From Blastocatellia bacterium (GTDB lineage Bacteria > Acidobacteriota > Blastocatellia > Pyrinomonadales > Pyrinomonadaceae), in NCBI GenBank assembly GCA_003175865.1, contig PSRF01000311.1:1-12659 (forward strand): DNA of 12,659 nt, given 5' to 3'. Shown here piece by piece: positions 1-5,531 of the stretch. The translations under genes were made by a program, and so were the position numbers. Position 1 is the first letter of the stretch; each line of letters begins with the position of its first letter. The notes below the pieces were generated by a model. The model did not search any database and was not told where the DNA came from. It saw only the letters and a list, made by a program, of their open reading frames with translations.

Positions 1-552
1 CAGAATTTGAGAGTCGATAACTCCCGGCGGATAGAGGATCTAAGAAATCGACAGGTCAAGGACCAACAAATGGAACGTGCAATGCAGCGCGTTCAAGCTG
101 AACGTGCTGCTCAGTCAGCGAGAGAATCAGCCAGGGGCGTTCGCGTAGCCCGACCAGAACGTCCACAACAGCAGCAACCGCCTGTACAAGAGAGAATGCG
201 TCCACAGCCTCCACGTGCGGCTGAGCGGCCTGGCAGAGTGTTCGAGCGAAGACCTATCGAACGCGCTCCGCGGCCGGTCAATCAACCACCGGTGGTCCAA
301 CAGCAGCAGCAAAGACCAGCTGAACGAGGACGACCAACGCGAGTCGAACGTCCGTCAATGAGAGTCGAACGCCAGAATGCACCGGCACCGGCCGCAGCAC
401 CTCGACCAGCGGCAGCTCCACGGCAGGAGAAGCACCAAGGACAACCGGCTCAACCCGGGGCTGGAGGAGGCGGTGGTGAGAAGGCCAAAGGTGGTCCTGC
501 AGCCGGAAACCCACGTGGACAGGGTAAAGGTAAAGGCCCCAAGAAACCGTGA
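1..552 (+). CDS. C-terminal part of a Pro/Arg/Gln-rich disordered protein (5' end outside window)
   Basis: The frame is open from the first base of the window and ends at TGA 550-552, so this is the 3' end of a longer gene. The TTG at 7 is not a convincing start. The visible 183 residues are low complexity: an Arg/Glu/Gln-rich segment of helical or coiled-coil character, then poly-Gln/Pro stretches and repeated xERP or VERP motifs, then Ala/Pro-rich sequence, and finally a Gly-rich, Lys-rich basic tail (GQGKGKGPKKP). No catalytic motif or globular domain is visible. Such tails occur at the C-termini of secreted or envelope proteins of Acidobacteriota (for example DUF6600- or FecR-like proteins), but the domain that would identify this one lies upstream. 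It converges on the regulator gene with 22 bp between the stops. Function unknown. Confidence 0.7.
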   Translation, partial: QNLRVDNSRRIEDLRNRQVKDQQMERAMQRVQAERAAQSARESARGVRVARPERPQQQQPPVQERMRPQPPRAAERPGRVFERRPIERAPRPVNQPPVVQQQQQRPAERGRPTRVERPSMRVERQNAPAPAAAPRPAAAPRQEKHQGQPAQPGAGGGGGEKAKGGPAAGNPRGQGKGKGPKKP

Positions 553-574
553 TGTTGAAAGAATGGTTAGGGGA

Positions 575-2530
575 CTAAACAGGCTGCATATTTAGTTGCT
601 TGAGGATTGCTAGAAACCTCGGATCTTGATGGAGACTGCGAAACTTCGGCTCGACACGTATCCACGGCATCCAGGCCGATCGATCGCGGAAAGCCTCTTC
701 TAGCATCGAGAGTGCCTGGTCCTTATCACCCATGCCCACATAGATGAAAGCCGTTGGATACGGATCAGTAAACTGGTCAATTGAACGAGCATGGAGTTCT
801 GCAAGAATTCTATTTGCCTCCGCCTTGTTTCCCATTGCAGCGTAGTTGTATCCGAGCTCGCCAAGTATTGTTGGCGTGCGGCCCCAAACTGCTATGGCTT
901 TCTGCAGTTCTTTGATTGCCTCCTCGTGAAGGTGCTGCTGGCCCAATGCACGCGCCATGTTGTAATGCACATAAACATAGCCCGGATCAATCTGCAGAGA
1001 CTGCAGACTAAATGTCATCGCCTCGTCGTAACGTCCCGCGTAGTAAGCTGAACAGCTGAGTTCCGAATTAATACCAACCGAAAGTGGATTGTGTTCCAAC
1101 GCCCTCTGCACTTCTGCGATAGCCTGGTCTGGCGATTCAAACGTTGCCAGCGAATGAAGGTAGCAGGAGTTCGTCTCCAACGTCTTCGCATTCAACGCAA
1201 TCGCTTTATCAAGTTCACGTCGGGCGGTGTCCCAGTCCCACTCAAAAAAGTAAGCAACAGCTCCCCGCGAAAAATGTGTTTCGCCGAGATTGTCATCAAG
1301 CTGCAACGCTCTTTGAGCGTACTCACGTGCAATCGGAAAAACTTCTCTCGGCGTACGGAAATCGAGGGCCATTCCGGTGTACGCGTCAGCCAGTCCGCTG
1401 TAAGCCAGCGCGTATTGCGGATCTTTGGAGACAGCAGCGTTGAAATACTGAACGGCTCTCAGCAAGTCGTTGTAAGTCGCGAAATTTGTTAGGAAGTATC
1501 GTCCTTGGAGATATTGTTGGTATGCCTCGACATTATCCGTAGAGTGATGCGACAACCGACGTTGATCTTCACCGTTGATTTGTAACCGGAGTTTCGCCAC
1601 GACCTGTCGCGCCACTTCGTCTTGGACCAAAAACAAATCCCGCATTGGCCGGTCTGCGCCGTCATTAACCCACAGGACTCTTCCATCGCTAACGTCGACC
1701 AACCTAACCGCAACGCGAACTGAATCGCCTCTCTTTTGCACACTTCCCTCAAGTATCGCTGCAACACCCAATTGACTACCAATTTCCTGAGGGGTTTGCT
1801 CAGCATTCTTAAATCGCGCGACTGCGCTGCGCGACAGCACGCTCAACCCATCCACTTTTGAAAGCAAATTGATCAAACTTTCTGTCAGACCGTCACTGAA
1901 GTAATCATTGGTTGGGTCGCCAGTGATATTGCGCAACGGTAGTACGGCAATTGAGTTTATGGACTGGGCTCCAGTGATATGTGAAGCACGTTGCCAGCGT
2001 CCGTAGAGCAAGGCAGCAACAAGCAGTGCAACCCCGCCACAAACGAATATTGTCACCTTCCATTTGGAGATGCCGGGCGGGGATGGAAGCTCAAGGGCAG
2101 AAAAGGGTTGGTTAGGGTCACCGTCTTCTTCAATCGAGATAGCAAAACCCTGGACCTGCTCAATTTCAATTTCTTCCGACGCTCCGACGGAATCGGACAG
2201 ATTCACCTCTTCGCAAGGTCCAATGTACCGGTAGCCAACCTTCTTTCTTGTTTCGATGTAGCACGGCGCATTCGGAGGGTCATCAAGTTGTGTTCGGATC
2301 GTGCTAATACACCGCGTAAGAGTTTCTTCGTACGAATCACTTCCCGACCAAAATTTATCAAGCAACTCCCGCCGGCTGACATATCGATCTCGGTTTTGCA
2401 CAAGGTACAGCAACACCTGAAACGGCAAATCCGGCAGGTGCAATCCGCGCGAATCACTAGTTAGCAAACACTTGTCCAGATCGAGGGCAAAGTCTCCGAG
2501 TAGATATTTGCGGTGCAGCTGAACTGCCAT
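575..2530 (-). CDS. CadC-like membrane transcriptional regulator: winged helix, TM helix, TolB-like domain, TPRs
   Basis: This 651-residue protein is probably a one-component, membrane-anchored regulator. Residues 8-105 form an OmpR/PhoB-type winged helix: the YLLGDFALD opening, the VSRRELLDKFW recognition-helix region, then TRCISTIRTQLDD and the VGYRYIG wing. A single hydrophobic helix lies at about 157-177. Residues 191-316 resemble the TolB-like/FlgO-like domain that follows wHTH-TM modules (IAVLPLRNITGDPTNDYFSDGLTESL, then AAILEGSVQKRGDSVRV). From about 337 to 645 there are tetratricopeptide repeats with YxxALAYSGLADAY-, AGRYDEAM- and HEEAIKELQKAI-type units. The topology implies a cytoplasmic DNA-binding head and a periplasmic sensor/TPR part. 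The family is abundant in Acidobacteriota. Targets are unknown; the divergent secreted protein at 2932 and the haloperoxidase are the obvious nearby candidates. No clear Shine-Dalgarno precedes the ATG, but the wHTH begins right after it, supporting this start. Confidence 0.9.
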   Translation of the reverse strand: MAVQLHRKYLLGDFALDLDKCLLTSDSRGLHLPDLPFQVLLYLVQNRDRYVSRRELLDKFWSGSDSYEETLTRCISTIRTQLDDPPNAPCYIETRKKVGYRYIGPCEEVNLSDSVGASEEIEIEQVQGFAISIEEDGDPNQPFSALELPSPPGISKWKVTIFVCGGVALLVAALLYGRWQRASHITGAQSINSIAVLPLRNITGDPTNDYFSDGLTESLINLLSKVDGLSVLSRSAVARFKNAEQTPQEIGSQLGVAAILEGSVQKRGDSVRVAVRLVDVSDGRVLWVNDGADRPMRDLFLVQDEVARQVVAKLRLQINGEDQRRLSHHSTDNVEAYQQYLQGRYFLTNFATYNDLLRAVQYFNAAVSKDPQYALAYSGLADAYTGMALDFRTPREVFPIAREYAQRALQLDDNLGETHFSRGAVAYFFEWDWDTARRELDKAIALNAKTLETNSCYLHSLATFESPDQAIAEVQRALEHNPLSVGINSELSCSAYYAGRYDEAMTFSLQSLQIDPGYVYVHYNMARALGQQHLHEEAIKELQKAIAVWGRTPTILGELGYNYAAMGNKAEANRILAELHARSIDQFTDPYPTAFIYVGMGDKDQALSMLEEAFRDRSAWMPWIRVEPKFRSLHQDPRFLAILKQLNMQPV

Positions 2531-2594
2531 AAGAGGCGTATGACCCGTCAGATGATTTCTTCCGGATCATTTCGGGATTCGTTCAGGATTAGGT

Positions 2595-2604
2595 CCGCAT
2601 GCGG
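2595..2604. promoter_or_regulatory. 10-bp perfect palindrome, possible operator
   Basis: CCGCATGCGG is its own reverse complement and lies about 65 bp upstream of the start of the wHTH-TPR regulator, a position suited to autoregulation. A 10-bp palindrome can occur by chance, so this is only a candidate. Confidence 0.15.
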
Positions 2605-2920
2605 GTTTAGAAGGTGGTCTGCTTATATGCAGGGCTGATTCTAGCAACTTCGACTCGAGATGAGAAGGCGCATTCAGATCTGGACAGTTCAGAAGACCCG
2701 CATTCGCCCTCGAAGTTTTCCTTTGAGATGTCCAATCTGTTTCGCACGAGAAAGTTTGTTGGCGTTTGACGAGGCTCAGATCGTACTCAACGCCAGTGAA
2801 ACAGTGCTTCGATGCAGACTCGCCCAGGGGAATGCTCATGGCGTCATGACGACCCAAGGCGACCTGCTTATCTGCAGCGCCTCGTTTGTTGCGGCGAATG
2901 GCCTCATAACACCTGACAAG

Positions 2921-2926
2921 AAGGAG
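2921..2926 (+). promoter_or_regulatory. Shine-Dalgarno for the secreted protein at 2932
   Basis: AAGGAG lies 5 nt upstream of the ATG at 2932. It is one of the clearest ribosome binding sites in the window, and it fixes the start of a gene that has no recognised family. Confidence 0.7.
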
Positions 2927-2931
2927 ACAAC

Positions 2932-3555
2932 ATGACAATCACACGCACAGTTCTTTTCACGTCGATTTGTTTAGCAGTTCTTTTGTGCGTTGGGTTCTCC
3001 GCCCGCAGCACGTCCGCCAACAGTGCGGCGCATGAGACAACTGCAGTCTATTACACTCCGGATGGTTTCCTGCTCGGAGCACCAGTTCTTGGAGCGTCAG
3101 CAGATTTCAACAGAAGCAGAAACGGTATTTCAACTAACGTTCATACTTACGTCACGCAACCTGGCGCATACACACTTTGGTGGGTGGTGTTCAATCGGCC
3201 AGAGAATTGTCAAACGTATCTCTGTACTTTCGATGAACCAGATCTGGTAATCCGCGCCACTGGTCATCCCGTTAGTCAGTCGGATGTGGCGAACTTGAGT
3301 GCTCGTCTAAACGTGGGCGGTCCTTACAACAACGAAATCATTTATGCAGGGCCTGATCCAACTCTATCAAATCCGGAAGGAGCTCTAATCACTCTGGTTC
3401 TACGGTATCACGGCACTGATTTAGAACCAGGCGGTTCGAAGCACTTTCGAACCTTTCTCGCAGGGTGTCCCGAGGACGGTGCTCCTTGTGAGGACGTACA
3501 ACTTGTAGTTTCCCAGGGGGATTGTAGCGGTGCTTGCTTGATACCTTTCCCGTAA
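2932..3555 (+). CDS. Secreted cysteine-containing protein of unknown function
   Basis: The 207-residue product has a Sec signal peptide: a short polar start, a hydrophobic core at about residues 7-22 and a probable cleavage near residue 29 (TSA). The mature part contains six cysteines (C93, C98, C179, C186, C198, C202), which could form three disulfides in the periplasm or outside the cell. A striking aromatic patch, AYTLWWVVFNRPENC at residues 79-93, looks like the core of a beta-sandwich, and the remainder alternates short beta-like segments with Gly/Pro/Asn turns. I do not recognise a named family or a catalytic motif. The AAGGAG site 5 nt upstream and the signal peptide starting directly at the ATG support the start. 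It lies 303 bp upstream of the exported haloperoxidase on the same strand, so a shared role outside the cytoplasm is possible but unproven. Confidence 0.8.
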   Translation: MTITRTVLFTSICLAVLLCVGFSARSTSANSAAHETTAVYYTPDGFLLGAPVLGASADFNRSRNGISTNVHTYVTQPGAYTLWWVVFNRPENCQTYLCTFDEPDLVIRATGHPVSQSDVANLSARLNVGGPYNNEIIYAGPDPTLSNPEGALITLVLRYHGTDLEPGGSKHFRTFLAGCPEDGAPCEDVQLVVSQGDCSGACLIPFP

Positions 3556-3723
3556 AAGAGCAAGCGGCCGGTCGTCGGCAGCGGCTTTCTCCAGGCAAAT
3601 CAAAGGGCAATGCTGATTCAGCTGCTGCCGTTGTGCCGACATGCTTGTTAGAGAATGGTAAGTGAAAACTACTTCCTCAAAGGAAGACGGTGTTATAAGT
3701 AATATGCCGTCAAGCTTGAAGTA

Positions 3724-3745
3724 TCACTGACTCAACTGCCAGTGA
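3724..3745. promoter_or_regulatory. Inverted repeat upstream of haloperoxidase, possible operator
   Basis: TCACTG and CAGTGA are perfect 6-bp inverted half-sites separated by 10 bp, about 115 bp before the haloperoxidase start. The geometry, one helical turn plus a few bases between half-site centres, would suit a dimeric regulator. No known consensus is matched, so this is weak. Confidence 0.2.
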
Positions 3746-3843
3746 CTAGTTTTCTCGTGCGGCCAGGCTCCGACTCACCACGCTACAAATAAAGAACCCC
3801 CGATTACGTTCCGAGATTTGCAAGGTACCACTACACTCGTCCT

Positions 3844-3850
3844 GGAAGGA
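3844..3850 (+). promoter_or_regulatory. Shine-Dalgarno of the haloperoxidase
   Basis: GGAAGGA sits 8 nt before the ATG at 3859. It supports the start that gives an N-terminal twin-arginine signal. Confidence 0.6.
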
Positions 3851-3858
3851 TTTCGACC

Positions 3859-5517
3859 ATGAAGGATTCTCAACAAAACAGACGCAAATTTCTGGGCCAA
3901 ATCGGTCTGGCCAGTGCGGCCACAGTCGCAGCTGTTGGGATCGAGCCTCTGTTGGATTCCAGTTCCAGGGTGTTTGCTGCAACGGGTTCAAATCAACGCG
4001 CAACCGACTGCGCGAAAATCCGACGCGACGCGGCTCAAGCCGGTCTGCAAGCAACACCGCAAAACCTACAACACCCCGCAAACGGCGATGAAGAACTTTA
4101 TCCAAACAAAATTGCTTCGTACTCGAAAGGACTACCTCACAACAACGATGGCACTGTTGTGCTGAGCGCCTTCAACGCGTTGGTAAATGCAGTGAACAAC
4201 GGCACGCCGGCGGACTTCGATGCAATACCCCTCGGCGGCGATCGAAAGTTGACTAATCCGCAGGCTGGACTCGCATTTGATATGGAAGGACCCGATGGAC
4301 ATGCGTTAGTGCAACCGCCTGCGCCTGCATTCGCAAGTCGAGAGCAGGCAGCAGAGATTTCTGAAAATTACTGGATGGCACTCCTGCGAGATGTGCCGTT
4401 TGCGCAATACTCAGTTGATCCGGTTGGAAATGCTGCTGCGGCTGACTTGACCTTGTACGGCGCAGACTTCAAAGGGCCGAAGAGTGGTGGAGCAGTCACA
4501 ACGGGAACGCTGTTTCGTGGTCTGACGCCCGGCGACCGCCTTGGACCACAACTCTCACAGTTCTTCTATCAGCCATGTAACTTCGGTGCAAACAAGGTCG
4601 AACAAAAGATCACAACAGCTCTTGCTGGTCTGAACTACATAACTGACTTTAGCAGTTGGTTAGCCGTGCAACGCGGCTTGAGCCCAGCAGCCGAGTCGCT
4701 CGATCCCTTGCCTCGTTATATGCGTAACGGTCGCGACATCGGACAGTGGGTACACATCGATGTGCTATTTCAGGCTTACTTCCAGGCGTTTCTTGTTCTC
4801 GCTGGTGCGGGGGCGCCATTCGATGACGGAAATCCGTATACCAATAATCCGACGCAGATGGGATTTGGCACATTTGGTGGTCCACATATCGCAACGGTGC
4901 TTTGCGAAGTCGCGACACGCGGATTGAAAGCGGTGTGGTTTCAGAAGTGGTTTGTGCATCGCCGTCTTCGTCCTGAAGTACATGCCGAGCGAGTAGATCG
5001 GACTCTCTATCACAATGCTGCTTATCCTGTTCATTCGGAAATTCTGAATTCGTTACAGACTGGCTCAAGACTCGGCGGCTACATGCCCAGTGGTAATGCG
5101 TTGTTGCCAATGGCATTTCCAGAAGGATCACCAACACATCCTGCCTACGGTGCTGGTCATGCAACTGTCGCGGGTGCGTGTGTAACAATTCTGAAGAGTT
5201 GGTTTAAGGAATCAACACGATTGGTCGATATCGGAGTCACGCCAGTGCAACCAACGGATGACGGTTTGAGTCTGGTTCCTTATGCAGGCTCGGATGCGGG
5301 AGATCTCACAGTTGGCGGCGAGTTGAATAAGATAGCCTCTAACGTGGCGACGGGACGCAACATTGCTGGAGTGCACTGGCGTTCAGATGCGACTGAGTCA
5401 TTGAAGTTAGGAGAGCAACTCGCGATCGGAGTATTGAGAGAGCACAGAGCTTGTTACAACGAAGTCTTCAATGGCTTTAGCCTTACGAAATTCGACGGCA
5501 CAATTGTAACTGTCTAA
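3859..5517 (+). CDS. Vanadium-dependent haloperoxidase, bromoperoxidase-type active site, Tat-exported
   Basis: This 552-residue enzyme should use vanadate and H2O2 to oxidise halides to hypohalous acid. The start is followed by a twin-arginine signal (NRRKFLGQ, residues 7-14) and a hydrophobic stretch ending near VFA-A (about residue 40), implying export of the folded protein. Family motifs are in order: K363 and R371-P372 in QKWFVHRRLRPE; H427 and H434 in THPAYGAGHATVAGA; R500 and H506 in GRNIAGVHWRSD. From memory, the K-to-R distance of 8, the second His 7 residues before the catalytic His, and the R-to-H distance of 6 match Ascophyllum and Corallina bromoperoxidases (K341/R349, H411/H418, R480/H486 in Ascophyllum). 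The fungal chloroperoxidase has a K-to-R distance of 7 and Phe at the H427 position. H506 would bind vanadium covalently and H434 would be the acid-base His. The residue two before H434 is A432, where the algal enzymes have Ser. Halide preference cannot be read from sequence. Confidence 0.93.
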   Translation: MKDSQQNRRKFLGQIGLASAATVAAVGIEPLLDSSSRVFAATGSNQRATDCAKIRRDAAQAGLQATPQNLQHPANGDEELYPNKIASYSKGLPHNNDGTVVLSAFNALVNAVNNGTPADFDAIPLGGDRKLTNPQAGLAFDMEGPDGHALVQPPAPAFASREQAAEISENYWMALLRDVPFAQYSVDPVGNAAAADLTLYGADFKGPKSGGAVTTGTLFRGLTPGDRLGPQLSQFFYQPCNFGANKVEQKITTALAGLNYITDFSSWLAVQRGLSPAAESLDPLPRYMRNGRDIGQWVHIDVLFQAYFQAFLVLAGAGAPFDDGNPYTNNPTQMGFGTFGGPHIATVLCEVATRGLKAVWFQKWFVHRRLRPEVHAERVDRTLYHNAAYPVHSEILNSLQTGSRLGGYMPSGNALLPMAFPEGSPTHPAYGAGHATVAGACVTILKSWFKESTRLVDIGVTPVQPTDDGLSLVPYAGSDAGDLTVGGELNKIASNVATGRNIAGVHWRSDATESLKLGEQLAIGVLREHRACYNEVFNGFSLTKFDGTIVTV

Positions 5518-5531
5518 TGGATAGGGGTACG

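Larger units (their letters stand above)
2531..2931. other. Intergenic region between divergent genes (401 bp)
   Basis: This gap separates the regulator (minus strand) from the secreted protein (plus strand) and must hold both promoters. I could not find a convincing -35/-10 pair on either strand. Visible elements are a perfect 10-bp palindrome CCGCATGCGG at 2595-2604, about 65 bp upstream of the regulator start, and the Shine-Dalgarno at 2921-2926. An open frame on the plus strand (2660-2935) overlaps the next start by ATGA, but it has no recognisable family features or ribosome binding site, and I do not call it a gene. Confidence 0.5.
3556..3858. other. Intergenic region upstream of the haloperoxidase (303 bp)
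   Basis: No gene or RNA is evident. Three small features are visible: a short hairpin (CTTCCT, CAA loop, AGGAAG) at 3672-3686, an inverted repeat at 3724-3745, and a good Shine-Dalgarno GGAAGGA at 3844-3850, 8 nt before the ATG at 3859. The length suggests that the haloperoxidase has its own promoter, but I could not assign -35/-10 boxes. Confidence 0.45.

Noticed and set aside
2660..2935. 91-residue plus-strand open frame overlapping the start of the secreted protein by ATGA
   Set aside because: There is no Shine-Dalgarno, no recognisable domain or signal peptide, and the composition is irregular. The opposite strand has a longer open frame over the same bases, so both look like chance.
3672..3686. 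Intrinsic terminator after the secreted protein
   Set aside because: The stem is only 6 bp with a 3-nt loop, lies over 110 bp from the stop and has no T tract after it.
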